From assembly GCF_052056915.1 (NCBI RefSeq), contig NZ_CP195119.1, positions 3,472,001 to 3,536,000 on the forward strand: 64,000 bases of DNA, read 5' to 3'. The stretch comes from MTP4 sp052056915 (lineage in GTDB: Archaea > Halobacteriota > Methanosarcinia > Methanosarcinales > Methanosarcinaceae). Within the stretch, counting starts at the first letter, position 1. Every line of letters begins with the position of its first letter. Below, piece after piece: positions 43,995 to 54,121 of the stretch. The notes under the pieces are model-generated. The model was not told where the DNA came from, searched no databases, and worked only from the letters and a program-made list of their open reading frames with translations. The position numbers and the translations under genes are program-made.

Positions 43995-45551
43995 ATGAGG
44001 ATCAATCCGGTTGTTTTTTTCGTTTCGGCAAGTATTGTTGTCCTTTTTGTGGTTCTTGGAGCGGTTTTTACGGAACCTGCAGGACTTTTTTTCGGAATGG
44101 TCCAGGACTTTATCGTTTCCTACCTGGGATGGTTTTACATCCTTTCGGTGGCAATTTTCCTGGGTTTCGTGCTCTGGCTGTACGTAAGCCCTTATGGGAA
44201 AGTGCGGCTCGGGAAAGATGAGGACAGGCCGGAATACAAAAATTCCACCTGGTTTGCGATGCTTTTCAGTGCTGGGATGGGAATCGGTCTCCTCTTTTAC
44301 AGCGTTGCCGAGCCTATCATGCACTTCAGTGCTCCCCCGGAAGATCCTGGGGGGACCGTCCTGGCCGCAAAGGAAGCCATGAACCTTACATTCTTCCACT
44401 GGGGACTGCATGCCTGGGCGATCTACATCATAGTCGGGCTTTCCCTTGCTTACTTTGCTTATCGGCACGATCTTCCTCTTACAATCCGCTCTACCTTCTA
44501 TCCCCTGCTCGGTGAAAAAATATACGGGAGTTTGGGGGACCTGGTGGAAATCATGGCTATTTTCGGAACCCTTTTCGGGGTTGCGACCTCTCTGGGGCTC
44601 GGTGTCATGCAGATCAATTCCGGGCTGACCTACCTGGGCTTTGCCGAGAGCTCAATCGAAAACCAGATCTGGCTTATCATCCTGATCACCCTGGCAGCCA
44701 CGGCTTCCGTGGTTTCGGGGCTTGATAAGGGTATCCGTCGCCTGAGCCAGTTGAACATCGGGCTCGGGGTTCTGCTCCTTTTATTCGTGCTCCTCACGGG
44801 CCCCACGGTCTTTTTGCTAAGTTCCTTCGTAGAGAGCCTGGGTTACTACCTGCAGACCCTTCCTGCCCTGAGTTTTCAAACGGACGCCTTTAAGGGAGTC
44901 GAGTGGCAGAAAAGCTGGACCATGTTCTACTGGGGCTGGTGGATTTCCTGGTCTCCCTTCGTGGGCATGTTTATTGCCAGGGTCTCAAGGGGAAGGACGA
45001 TCAGGGAATTTATCCGAGGAGTCCTTGTTGCTCCAACTTTTGTTACCTTTCTCTGGGTGATCATTTTCGGGAATACTGCCATCCACATGGAACTCTTCGG
45101 CCCCGGCGGGATTGTGGCTGCGGTTTCAGATAGTGTGCCAACAGCCCTCTACGCCATGCTCAGCCAGCTGCCTCTGGGTTTTCTAAGCTCCGCGCTTGCA
45201 ACCCTGGTCGTGGCAACCTTCTTCATTACTTCTTCGGACTCAGGTTCCCTTGTAATCGCCATCTTGGCTTCCAACGGGGAGCCTACACCTCCGATTTCCC
45301 AGCGCATTTTCTGGGCTTTTACTCAGGGGGCTGTTGCAGCTGTTTTGCTCCTGACTGGCGGGCTTGTTGCCCTGCAGACAGCTGCCCTTACAACTGCTCT
45401 TCCTTTCTGCGTGGTCATGCTTTTCATGTGCAAAAGCCTCTTACAGGGCCTCCGTTCGGAGAGCTATGCCCTCGGTCTCGGAGAAAATCCCCCGCAATCT
45501 CCGGATACAATCACAGCTGAAACTCATCCTGAGCTATCAGAAGCCTTTTAA
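43995..45551 (+). CDS. BCCT-family betaine/choline transporter
   Basis: The 518-residue protein has 12 membrane segments and the BCCT signature WTMFYWGWWISWSPFVGMF followed by IARVSRGRTIREF (about residues 305-335). The substrate-binding tryptophan box is included in this motif. It lacks the long charged tails that sense osmotic stress in BetP, so regulation may lie elsewhere. It takes up glycine betaine or a related compound with Na+ or H+. GAGGATGAG precedes the start. A small cytoplasmic gene follows 36 bases downstream and is probably co-transcribed. Confidence 0.93.
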   Translation: MRINPVVFFVSASIVVLFVVLGAVFTEPAGLFFGMVQDFIVSYLGWFYILSVAIFLGFVLWLYVSPYGKVRLGKDEDRPEYKNSTWFAMLFSAGMGIGLLFYSVAEPIMHFSAPPEDPGGTVLAAKEAMNLTFFHWGLHAWAIYIIVGLSLAYFAYRHDLPLTIRSTFYPLLGEKIYGSLGDLVEIMAIFGTLFGVATSLGLGVMQINSGLTYLGFAESSIENQIWLIILITLAATASVVSGLDKGIRRLSQLNIGLGVLLLLFVLLTGPTVFLLSSFVESLGYYLQTLPALSFQTDAFKGVEWQKSWTMFYWGWWISWSPFVGMFIARVSRGRTIREFIRGVLVAPTFVTFLWVIIFGNTAIHMELFGPGGIVAAVSDSVPTALYAMLSQLPLGFLSSALATLVVATFFITSSDSGSLVIAILASNGEPTPPISQRIFWAFTQGAVAAVLLLTGGLVALQTAALTTALPFCVVMLFMCKSLLQGLRSESYALGLGENPPQSPDTITAETHPELSEAF

Positions 45552-45587
45552 TTCATCGGATAACATATTTTTACATGAGGGGAAAGC

Positions 45588-46046
45588 ATGAATAACTGGA
45601 AGGACCGCCTTAGAGATATCCTTGAAGGAAAAATCGAAGATGAGTCGGAAGCCCCTGTCCCAGGGGAAAGGATAGGGGAAAAGGCTGAAGTCCATGTTAC
45701 TTCTTTTATCGAAAACAGTGTGCTTCCTGCTTTCAGGGAACTCTCTGCCGAACTGGAAAAACATAAGCGCTGCTCTGTCATTGATGTCGATGAACAAAAA
45801 ACCGAAGCTTCCCTGAAGGTTTATTTCCAGGACGCAGAGGAGTTTTATTACGCTGTAAGGGGGAGAACCTACCAGAAAGGCGATTTCGCATTCCCACAGC
45901 ATGCCGAGACCCAAAATGAGTCTTCCCTTGAAGCCGAAGTGATACTCAGGAGCGGGAGCCATCATATGGGGGACATAAATTCTTTTTCCATGGATGATAT
46001 CATCAAAGATTTTCTGGATGAGTATTCGAAGTGGGCGAAGTTTTGA
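45588..46046 (+). CDS. Hypothetical protein in BCCT operon
   Basis: The 152-residue acidic protein (NNWKDRLRDILEGKIEDES at the start) has an N-terminal helix pair and a mixed alpha/beta middle with CSVIDVDEQKTEASLKVYF and EEFYYAVRGRTYQKG. I do not recognise a family. GAGGGGAAAGC lies right before the ATG. Its position directly after the BCCT carrier suggests a linked role, but nothing in the sequence proves it. Confidence 0.7.
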   Translation: MNNWKDRLRDILEGKIEDESEAPVPGERIGEKAEVHVTSFIENSVLPAFRELSAELEKHKRCSVIDVDEQKTEASLKVYFQDAEEFYYAVRGRTYQKGDFAFPQHAETQNESSLEAEVILRSGSHHMGDINSFSMDDIIKDFLDEYSKWAKF

Positions 46047-46380
46047 GCGTGTGAGTCTTGTTTTTTTTGAAGTGATTGAAAAAAATTGAAAGGAATAATA
46101 TTATTTTTTGGAGCTTTCTAAGAGATAAAATATATATTTTTTCAAATTATGGTATTTTTAAGCTTTTATTTTTTTAATTAAGCTAAAATACTCTTCTATT
46201 AGCCTGGATAAATTGTTTCAAGCTTATTTTTTTCACGAAGACACTCTCATAAATTATTTTCCGTTAATTATATATTCGTTCAAATGTTTGTTATTATGAT
46301 GGGGGTAGCTTTGTTCCTGATTATGCTGCCTTTACGGGGTTTGTATTTAATTTTTCATCGAATGTGGGTGGTATGGGTTT
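46047..46380. other. AT-rich spacer before the surface protein
   Basis: Long A/T runs with TATA-like TAAAATATATATTTTTTC at about 46125. No gene or repeat family is seen. Confidence 0.4.
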
Positions 46381-49212
46381 ATGAAAATGAATATAAGGTT
46401 AATTTTTCTGTTGATATGTGTTGCTCTTATGACGGTCATTGCATCAAATACAGCGGTAGCTGATGCCTTTGCAGTCGATAAGATAACAGCTGTGACGTTT
46501 GATACTGCGGACGATGGAGGGCCTGTCTGGTCTCCTGATGGGGATGAAATCCTTTTCCGAAGAGGTGGGGAGCTCTACAGGGTATTTTCTGACGGCTCTA
46601 GAGAAGCCCGGCTAACCGATACAGGAGGGAAGGTCGGGGATTATTCCTGGTCTCCGGACGGGAATAAAATCCTGTATACCCTTGTAGTTGAAGAGGAGTT
46701 TAATTCCGATCTCTGGGTCATGAATGCAGACGGGTCCTCGGCGAGCAGGCTGACCGTCCCGACGGAAGAATATGTGGAACCGACAAAAAATGATTTCGGG
46801 TCCTGGTCTCCTTCAGGCTCGAAAATAGCCTATACTTCCGTGCTCGGGCTCCACTCAAGCAACCTTATTGTAATGGAGCCGGACGGTTCCGGTAAACAGA
46901 GCCTTGCAGGTTTCAGCGGCAATTATTTCTCTTCCGTTGCCTGGGCTCCTGATGAATCAAAGCTGGTGTTCGAATCGGATTCGGTTGAGTTCGGAAGATA
47001 TATCGGAGTTCTAAATTCCGATGGGAGCGGCCTGACAACCGTAGCATACGGGTATTTGACTCCTCAAATCCAGTCCTGGCAGTCGGAGCTGTGGTCCCCT
47101 GATGGTTCAAGAATTTTGTACTCCTCTTATGAAAATGACCCTGAGGAGAAGCTGTTCAGGGACATATTCACCGTAAACGCCGATGGTTCCGGGAAGACTT
47201 CTTTGACGGCAACTGACTCGGATAACCGTAATCCGCGTTTTTCACCGGATGGGAGCAGGATCGTCTTCGTGTCCGATAAGACGGGAAATAAAGACATCTG
47301 GGTCATGGACGCGGACGGGAAGAACAAAGTGCAGCTGACTGTCAGTCCGGCATCCGATGACTGTCCCGTCTGGAGCCCTGATGGCACGAAAATTGCTTTT
47401 TGCTCTGACAGGCCAGGAAACTTTGACATCTGGATAATGGAGCTCTCAGAAGGCACTTCCGGGGGTGTTCCCACTCCGAAGAACGCCCCATTGCCAAACA
47501 TCACCGATGTTACGGTTGACCCTTCGGATGACCCTTCGGATGAAGTTCCCGAAAACAGGACCGCCACCATCTCCGTAACCGTTAGAAACAACGGTGGGAT
47601 GTCACCTGAGGGCTATATCACCGTTTCTTTCCCTAACGATGAGGAAATATTGAGTGTCACGGGCACCGGCAGCGGGTACAATAATCTTTATCCTAAAGGC
47701 AGCTCCATCTACGAAAAAGGCGATCAGCTCTTTCTTTCGGAAGATCCTCTGGGCTAGCTCCAGGAACTTAACTGGGACTCAGGCCAGGAAGAAACCCTGA
47801 CCATTGAAGTGAAACCGAATGCAGGTTCGAATGAAATCCTGTTCTTAGCAAGAGCCGCTTTGAAAAATAATGCCACGGGCGATTATGAAAGGGACCCTGT
47901 TTCCTCGGCTGATTTTGACCAGCAGGGCTGGTACGTATATTCTCACTCCATTCCCGTGACCGCTAATTCTCCTGATTCCGAGCTTCCTGATTCTCCTGAC
48001 TCTCCTGATTCTAATAATTCCATACCAGATGGTCCGGAATCCGATGCTCCCGTATCAGATAGTCCAGAATCCGATGATCAGGCTCCTGATTTAATCATAG
48101 AGGATATTTCATGGGAACCTGCGGATCCTTATGAAAACGAAAATATGACTTTTGAGGTTACGTTACTAAATGAGGGTTCCGGACCTTCCGGAAGATTCGG
48201 TGTAAAATGCTATATTGATGGGGATGAAGTGTCTTCAGATTCAATTTCCGGACTCGAAGCAGGTTCAAATATTTCCTTTACATTTGACTGGGTTCCACCG
48301 GCTTCAGGGGACCTGAATATAAAGGCGGTTGCAGATAGGGATAATCAGGTTCTTGAATCCGATGAAGGAAATAATGAAAAAGTAGAGCCATTTACCGTGA
48401 AAGCTCTCACCACTTCTTCCAGTTCCTCTTCCAGTTCCTCTTCTTCATCGTCCAGCGGTGGTAGCGGAGGCGGTGGAGGCGGTGGCTCTCCCGAACCTGC
48501 CAGCAACGTTGAAGTAAAGGAACTCTCCCGGGAATTCATAACCAACGGCAACCAGGCGAAATTCGAGTTCTCACGGAACGTGACCTGTATCGCCTCTGTC
48601 GAATTCGAACCCAAGCGGAGTTTCGGAAAGGTAACCACTGTTGTTGAGATGTTGAAAGGGCAGTCCAGGATTGTCCCAACACTTCCGTACGGTACGGTTT
48701 ACAGGCATGTGAACATCTGGGTGGGAAACCAGGACATTGCGGACCCGAAGAACATTGAAAACGCAGTTGTCAGTTTCAGAGTGGAAAAGGAATGGATCGA
48801 CTCTAACGGGGTTGATGAATCCAAAATAAAACTTTGCAGGTTTAGTGAAGAAAAGTGGGGTGAGCTTTCTACCCGGAAAATCAGGGAAGACAGCAGTTAT
48901 ATTTACTTCGAAGCCGAAACGCCCGGATTTTCGCCTTTCTCAATAACTGTTCCGTCTCCGGAGGGCGGAGTTTCAGGTTCTGCTGCATCGGCAACTGAAG
49001 GCAAGGATATTGTCAGGGGAGAATCAGGTGAGGTTTCGAGCGAAAACGATTCCTTTGTTCTGGAAGCTTCGGCAGTTGAGGTGGAAGATGAGATGGAAGA
49101 TGAGGAGGACGGTGCAAGGACCTTCGGAAGCATGACAAAAATATTGCTGTCTTTTGGGCTGCTTTCGGTTATGATCTTGATCGGATTTATGGTTTCAAAG
49201 AAGCAAAGTTGA
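46381..49212 (+). CDS. Surface beta-propeller / PGF-pre-PGF protein with in-frame TAG (possible pyrrolysine)
   Basis: One 943-codon frame, interrupted only by TAG at codon 459 (47755-47757), ends with TGA. It has a signal peptide (1-28), a TolB-like propeller with about seven W/F-SPDG-S/TKI blades (40-365), an adhesion-type sheet domain (about 375-530) that contains the TAG, a PDSPDS linker, a CARDB domain (about 568-672), a Ser14-Gly linker, a PGF-pre-PGF domain (about 708-865) and a C-terminal membrane helix. Sequence on both sides of the TAG (FLSEDPLG and LQELNWDSGQEETLTIEV) continues one domain. In Methanosarcina, TAG can be read as pyrrolysine. The alternative is a recent nonsense mutation giving a propeller fragment and an untranslated rest. 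Confidence 0.75.
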
Positions 49213-49327
49213 ATTCTTTGCTCCTTTTTGACCTTTCTTTTTTGGATCCGAGAGTTTTCCGCTTGTTTCGAATTGGGAGTTTCCTTTTTGCTTCTGTGAA
49301 TTTTTCCGGGGAACCTTACATCAACCT

Positions 49328-50113
49328 TTACATCAACCCTGTCAGTATGACCCCTACACCCATAAGCGCCACACAGCCGACGGCTGCAACATCCGTCTTA
49401 TTCCATTCGAGCCTGTGTTTTTCCACGTTCTGCCTGTTCCTGTAGCCCCGCATGTCCATGGTCAGGCCGAGGACCTGGGTTCTCCCGAGGGAGTTTGCGA
49501 CCAGGGGGACGAGGATCGGTTTTACGCTCCGGATTTTCCCGCGGATGCCTGTCCCGGGGTTGTAGCCCCTTGCGAGCTGGGCTTCGTGGATTTTCTGGCC
49601 TTCTACCTGGAGGCTCGGGATGAAGCGGAGAGCAATTATGAACATGAGGATGTAGTCCACGGGAACATGGATGGTGAGGAGGGCTTTCATGAGGTCGCTT
49701 GGTTTTGTTGTGACCACAAGGAGCTGGAAGGCGAAGAGCATGGCGAAAAAACGGAGGGAAAGGACCATTCCGAAGTCAAGGGCTCCGCTTGTTATCGGGA
49801 CCATTCCGGCGGTTGCAAAGGTACCCGGGGGGATGAGGTAGCCGATGGTGGCCCCGCTCTTAAGGGTGAAAACGGTAAGCAGGATCAGGGTGATGCTCAG
49901 GAAGACCAGGAGCTTGAGCTGGCGGAGGAGTTCCTGCTGGAGCCCGGCTTTAAGGGAAGCCAGGAAAATTCCCAGTACCATTATGCCCAGGAAGGCGGGG
50001 TCGGTTGAGAGCACGCTGAGCGCTATGATCCCTGTTACTGCTGCGATTTTCGAAAGCGGGTTCATTCGGTGTAAGAAGCTGTTCGTATTTATGTACTGCA
50101 TAATTTCTTTCAT
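49328..50113 (-). CDS. ecfT: ECF transporter T component
   Basis: The 261-residue membrane protein has five to six helices and the CbiQ/EcfT type with two ARG-like coupling motifs (AQLARGYNPG and MDMRGYRNR) in the cytoplasmic helices. It links the substrate-binding S subunit to the ATPases. The start is ATG at 50113, overlapping the ATPase stop by four bases. It is the last gene of a three-gene ECF operon on this strand. Confidence 0.88.
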   Translation of the reverse strand: MKEIMQYINTNSFLHRMNPLSKIAAVTGIIALSVLSTDPAFLGIMVLGIFLASLKAGLQQELLRQLKLLVFLSITLILLTVFTLKSGATIGYLIPPGTFATAGMVPITSGALDFGMVLSLRFFAMLFAFQLLVVTTKPSDLMKALLTIHVPVDYILMFIIALRFIPSLQVEGQKIHEAQLARGYNPGTGIRGKIRSVKPILVPLVANSLGRTQVLGLTMDMRGYRNRQNVEKHRLEWNKTDVAAVGCVALMGVGVILTGLM

Positions 50114-51774
50114 GCACACATGCCCCCTCTGTTATTTTCTGAGATATTTTCCGTGTTATTTTCCTTGATCCTGTCTGTGACGCTTGCTGCGGCAGTTCCG
50201 TTGAGAGCCGTTCCCTGTGCTGCTCCCTTTGTTGCTCCCTTTGTTGCTCCCTTTGTTGCTCCCTTTGCTTTATCTTCAATGATTTTTCCGGATTCCATGC
50301 GGATGACCCTTTCGGCGTAGTTTTCCACGATCTGCATGTTGTGAGTCACCATCACGATGGTGTGCCCTTCCTGCTGGAGCCGGCACATGAGCTGCATCAT
50401 CCGGTCGGACTCTTCGGCGTCCAAGCCTGTGGTCGGTTCATCGAGCACGATCAGTTCGGGGCGCATGGCAATCACGCAGGCAACGGCCAGACGCTGCCGT
50501 TCCCCCCTGCTCAGGTGGCGGGGGAAGACTTTTTCCTTGTCTCCGAGCCCTACGAGTTCCAGGGCACGGGCGATTGCCTCCCTGTCTCCTCCTGCGCCGA
50601 TATTGTTAAGCCCAAAGGCTATTTCGGCTTCAACGGTGTCTTCAAAGAGCATGTTGTCCGGGTTCTGGAAGACCAGGCCTGTGTGCTTTACAAGCTCGTT
50701 TATCGGAGTCTGCCCGGTATCGAGCCCTTTTACGCTTACGCTTCCTGAGTGGGGTTTTAGGAGGCCGTTGAAGTGCTTTACCAGAGTCGTCTTTCCTGAC
50801 CCGTTTTCCCCGAGGATGGCAATGAACTCGCCCGGATATATTTCCAGGTCTACGGCTTCGAGAGCCCGGACTTCGTCATAGCGCTGCGAGAGCTGCTTTA
50901 CGGAGATGATCGGGTGATTATTGGGATTTGCCCCCGAAGGATGTAGGTCTGTTCTTCCTTTCTCCGGGGGATGATGTGGTTTTTTATCGTGAGTTTCGGA
51001 TATTGCTTGTTTGGCGGGGGCTTCGGTGGCGCTTTTGCCGGTGCTTTCGGCAGGAAGTTCAACAGATCCGGTGCCTGAAGCCGTGAAACCTTTTGGGCTT
51101 TTTACATCTCTTATTCTTCCTTTCTCAAGGAGCACTACCCTGTCCCCGATTTCCAGGAAGGCTTCCACGTTGTGGTCCACGATTATGATCGTCTTTCCTT
51201 CCTCTTCTTTTAGCCTTTTCAGGATGGAAAAAACTCTTTTTACTGCGTTTGTGTCCATTTCCGAGGTTGCTTCGTCCAGGATGAGGACTTCGGTGTCCAG
51301 GGCAAGGGTGGCCGCAAGGGCTACTTTCTGCTTCTGGCCCCCGGAAAGGGTATGAGGTGCCCGGTGTTTCAGGTGGCTGATCTCGCAGAGCCGCATTACT
51401 TCTTCCAGCCTGCGTCCTATCTCGGCTTCGGAGAAACCGCGGTTCTCAAGCCCTGACTGGATTTCCTCCTCGACGCTGGTGAAGATGAGCTGGGACTCGG
51501 CATCATCAAAGACCATTCCCACGTGCCGGCTCAGTTCTTTCATGCCGTCGAATTCCCCTATGGCTTTTCCTTTAAACGTGACGCTCCCTTCGAAGCTGCC
51601 CCCTATTTCCTGGTGGAGGATGCCAGCCAGGGCGAGGGCAAGGGTGGTTTTCCCGGCTGCGCTGTGGCCGGTGACCAGGAGCAGTTCTCCGGCAGGGACT
51701 TCAAGGCTGATGTTTTCCAGGGTCGGTTTTTCCGCTGTGCCGTAGGTGTAGGAGAAGTCCCTTGCCCTGATCAT
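50110..51774 (-). CDS. Fused ECF ATPases (A1-A2 in one chain)
   Basis: The 554-residue protein holds two ABC ATPase domains. The first has Walker A GHSAAGKTT, signature LSGGQKQKVALAA and Walker B VLILDEATSEMD. The second has GENGSGKTT, LSRGERQRLAVA and LIVLDEPTTGLD. Between them lies a low-complexity linker (about 225-290). The C-terminus carries KGATKGATKGATKGAAQGTA, coded by a DNA tandem repeat at about 50215-50270. ATG at 51774 is used, overlapping the S-component stop by four bases; the longer upstream frame reads the S gene out of phase. In most ECF systems these are two proteins. Confidence 0.9.
   Translation of the reverse strand: MIRARDFSYTYGTAEKPTLENISLEVPAGELLLVTGHSAAGKTTLALALAGILHQEIGGSFEGSVTFKGKAIGEFDGMKELSRHVGMVFDDAESQLIFTSVEEEIQSGLENRGFSEAEIGRRLEEVMRLCEISHLKHRAPHTLSGGQKQKVALAATLALDTEVLILDEATSEMDTNAVKRVFSILKRLKEEEGKTIIIVDHNVEAFLEIGDRVVLLEKGRIRDVKSPKGFTASGTGSVELPAESTGKSATEAPAKQAISETHDKKPHHPPEKGRTDLHPSGANPNNHPIISVKQLSQRYDEVRALEAVDLEIYPGEFIAILGENGSGKTTLVKHFNGLLKPHSGSVSVKGLDTGQTPINELVKHTGLVFQNPDNMLFEDTVEAEIAFGLNNIGAGGDREAIARALELVGLGDKEKVFPRHLSRGERQRLAVACVIAMRPELIVLDEPTTGLDAEESDRMMQLMCRLQQEGHTIVMVTHNMQIVENYAERVIRMESGKIIEDKAKGATKGATKGATKGAAQGTALNGTAAASVTDRIKENNTENISENNRGGMCA
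50215..50270. repeat. In-gene 15-bp repeat coding KGATKGAT
   Basis: The forward strand shows TGCTCCCTTTGT repeated four times with a 15-bp period inside the fused ATPase gene, so the repeat stays in frame and grows the tail by five residues per unit. Confidence 0.8.
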
Positions 51775-52295
51775 GCTCTTCCCCTCGCAAGGACCTTTGA
51801 GGCCGGCATGTAAAGGATCTGGGCGATAATTGCGTTGGCGATTGCGGTCCCGATCACGATGGGGATTACGGCTGCGACAAAAGCTCCCATGGTTGCAAAC
51901 TTCGAGAGGATTGTCGGGGCAATCATCACCATTGCAACGATGACAAAGGTGGTTCCGCTGGCAAGGGTCCCGGCAAGGGTTGCCAGGGCAGGAGAGAAGG
52001 AAAACCTGCTCCTGAAAGCTGTGAATGCAAGCAGGCAGACCACAGCTCCCACAGGTTCGCTGATAAGGTTTGCAGGCGGGAAAATGGAGTGGCTGAGAAG
52101 CGCACACACTATTCCTGCTACTACCCCGATTCCTATTACTTCCTTGAAGGTGGGGACCACGAGGATTACGGCAAGACAGTAAAAAGCGATTACAAGGTTC
52201 GAGACAATGGGTCCCGGGATTACCAGGGATAAATAGCGCACGATTGCGCCAACTGCTAATAAAATTCCAACGACAGCAATATCCTGAGATTTCAT
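51771..52295 (-). CDS. ECF transporter S component
   Basis: The 174-residue membrane protein has about six hydrophobic segments and the small size of an ECF substrate-capture subunit. The first helix (AVVGILLAVGAIVRYL) and the FPPANLISEPVGAVVCLLAF loop fit the group; the vitamin or precursor bound cannot be told from the sequence. GGAAAGTG precedes the ATG. It opens the operon, and the ATPase and T genes follow with four-base overlaps, so all three are translationally coupled. Confidence 0.82.
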   Translation of the reverse strand: MKSQDIAVVGILLAVGAIVRYLSLVIPGPIVSNLVIAFYCLAVILVVPTFKEVIGIGVVAGIVCALLSHSIFPPANLISEPVGAVVCLLAFTAFRSRFSFSPALATLAGTLASGTTFVIVAMVMIAPTILSKFATMGAFVAAVIPIVIGTAIANAIIAQILYMPASKVLARGRA

Positions 52296-52591
52296 AAGAT
52301 TCACTTTCCATTATTGTTGATTGTTACCGTGTAATTGACCTGTGACTGGTGAACAGTGAAAAATCATTAGACACAATAATACATCAAAGCATACTAATGT
52401 ACATTGATATATATAACTTGTGCTCTGGATCCCTTGTTTGTTCCATATGCTTAGTCAGGCTCCGCTTATCTGATCCGGGTTCACTCCATTTTTGGTGGGC
52501 AATAAAAATCTCAGTACAAATTCAGATCACATTTAATATATATTTTAACAGGAAAACTGATCTGTGGGGCAGGACATAAAGTAACAAGGGA

Positions 52592-52659
52592 GTTATTCGT
52601 GAACTGAAGTTATTCGTGAACTGAAATTATTCGTGAACTGAAGTTATTCGTGAACTGAA
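52592..52659. repeat. 17-bp tandem array, 4 copies
   Basis: The unit GTTATTCGTGAACTGAA occurs four times (one G-to-A change) directly before the next gene, leaving less than 20 bases to its ATG. The rest of 52296-52591 has no gene; an AATATATATTT box lies at about 52533-52543. Confidence 0.9.
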
Positions 52660-52677
52660 GTTATTTGGGGGTCTGGT

Positions 52678-53589
52678 ATGTCTTCGGAGGAGCAAAGGGG
52701 TCTTGATGAGATAAGGGGTATTGAAGAAGGACTCAAAGCGGCTTATACAAGAAATACGAAAGAAGCAGTCGAAGCTTTTGATAGGCTCAGGGAGTTTGCC
52801 ATCAGGTTGATCTATCTGAACGTTACTGCGGAGCACGAACTTGATGCAAAAGCGCTCATAGTGTCTATCGGGGATATGGGAAAGATTACTGCCAAACAGA
52901 GTATGGAAATCGCATCAGTGGCTGCGAGCCGTGCTCTTGGGGACATAGCCGCAGAGGCAGCGAGCCAGAGGCGGGATGCTCTTGCAATAAAAGCCGTATC
53001 AGTTCTTGGAAGCCTTTCCCGGGAACTTGCCGCCCGGGGGATGGACACGGCAGCAAAGAGTGCAGCCGAAGGTCTCGGGAAGTTCGGAGCGGTATCGGCA
53101 AGGATGGGCGTAGAAAACCAGGTGACCCTTTCCGAAATCTACCTCATGCAACTGGTAAGGGAAGCCATGGAGGAAGGTTTATCTGAAACAGGAATAATAG
53201 CCGTGGCTTTCCTTGGGGAGGTGGGGGCAGTTTCGGTTGAGAACAAACTCGAGGAAAGTGCCATAGGGGTTTCAATCCTCCTCGAGGAACTCGGGATTGC
53301 CGCTGTCAGGGAAAACCACGAACCTGAAGCAAAGGTTGTGATAAACGCCTTTGAAAAACTGGGCAAGGCCTCCTCCATGCATGGCATGAAAAGCTTGCTC
53401 TTCCAGGCAGCCTGGTCCGTGGAAACAATCCGTGTCCTTGCCGAGGATAAGGGCATGAATGCCGTCTCTCGGATAGCAAAACTTACCCTGGAATCCGTAA
53501 AAGCGGCCGGTGCCCTGGACGAAGAGCAGACCCTGGAAAAAATCCAGGAAATCAAGAAATTCCACCGAAAGATTATGGAAAAAAGCTGA
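52678..53589 (+). CDS. All-helical repeat protein of unknown function
   Basis: The 303-residue protein is made of about eight similar helical hairpins of around 35 residues. Recurrent patterns are A..ALG.(I/L/V)..EAA, KAVSVLGSLSRELAARG, EGLGKFGAVSARMG, AFLGEVGAVSVEN and AFEKLGKASSMHG, resembling HEAT or armadillo-like repeats. It lacks a signal peptide and membrane helices, so it is cytoplasmic and probably a protein-binding scaffold. The ATG follows TTGGGGGTCTGGT. The array just before it leaves room for only a short leader. Confidence 0.72.
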   Translation: MSSEEQRGLDEIRGIEEGLKAAYTRNTKEAVEAFDRLREFAIRLIYLNVTAEHELDAKALIVSIGDMGKITAKQSMEIASVAASRALGDIAAEAASQRRDALAIKAVSVLGSLSRELAARGMDTAAKSAAEGLGKFGAVSARMGVENQVTLSEIYLMQLVREAMEEGLSETGIIAVAFLGEVGAVSVENKLEESAIGVSILLEELGIAAVRENHEPEAKVVINAFEKLGKASSMHGMKSLLFQAAWSVETIRVLAEDKGMNAVSRIAKLTLESVKAAGALDEEQTLEKIQEIKKFHRKIMEKS

Positions 53590-53750
53590 TATCCGGGAAC
53601 AGTTCTCAAAAACGATGCCGTTTCCCTTTTTACTCTTTTTCTCTCTTCCTCTAAAGAGCGGCAAAATCTTAAAAAAGCAATAGCTCGAAAAAATCGTAAA
53701 TCAGAAATCAAAACATTTAGAAAGCAGAAATCTGAGAAAAGAATTAAGTT

Positions 53751-53828
53751 TGGTGCTCCGGCCGGGATTCGAACCCGAGTCTTCGGCTCGAAAGGCCGGA
53801 ATGATTGGCCGGACTACACTACCGGAGC
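53751..53828 (-). tRNA. tRNA-Glu (TTC), copy 1
   Basis: The minus strand reads GCTCCGGTAGTGTAGTCC at the 5' end and closes the acceptor stem with CCGGAGCA, followed by an encoded CCA (53751-53753). The anticodon loop is CTTTCGA, giving TTC for glutamate, and the T arm is GGGTTCGAATCCC. The body is 75 bases. The outer pair of the anticodon stem is C-A. A second identical gene lies at 56135-56212. Confidence 0.93.
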
Positions 53829-54121
53829 ACGTTTGTCACCTTACTGCGAGACCAACAATATACCTTGTAATATATAAATCTGTCCCTTTTTTGTGGAAGT
53901 TGGGTTTTAAATCTTTTTTGAGTGCTAGCCGCTATAGTTTGTAGATTTTCTTTACGGGCTTGAAAAGGTTTAATGAGGAAATACCTATTAAATTCCAATA
54001 TTATCTAATTAGCAATCAATTTTTGAAAAAATCGTGGCACTTGATATCTTTTATGTTAATCCGTTTTACGTTGTGAGTGCTTGGAGCCACTTTATGTAAA
54101 AAAGAAAAAAGGAAAAAGGGT
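53829..54121. other. Spacer after tRNA-Glu copy 1
   Basis: On the minus strand this is the tRNA promoter region; TATA-like ATATATTACAAGG lies at about 53858-53873. Nothing else is recognisable. Confidence 0.4.

Noticed and set aside
47755..47757. Frameshift or assembly error explaining the TAG
   Set aside because: Frame is identical before and after, and both sides make one domain, so an indel is not needed. A single-base substitution or sequencing error remains possible.
50110..52311. Single 733-codon frame for the ECF ATPase
   Set aside because: The first 179 codons read the S-component gene out of phase and give a Cys/Arg-rich nonsense sequence. The true start is 51774 with a four-base overlap.
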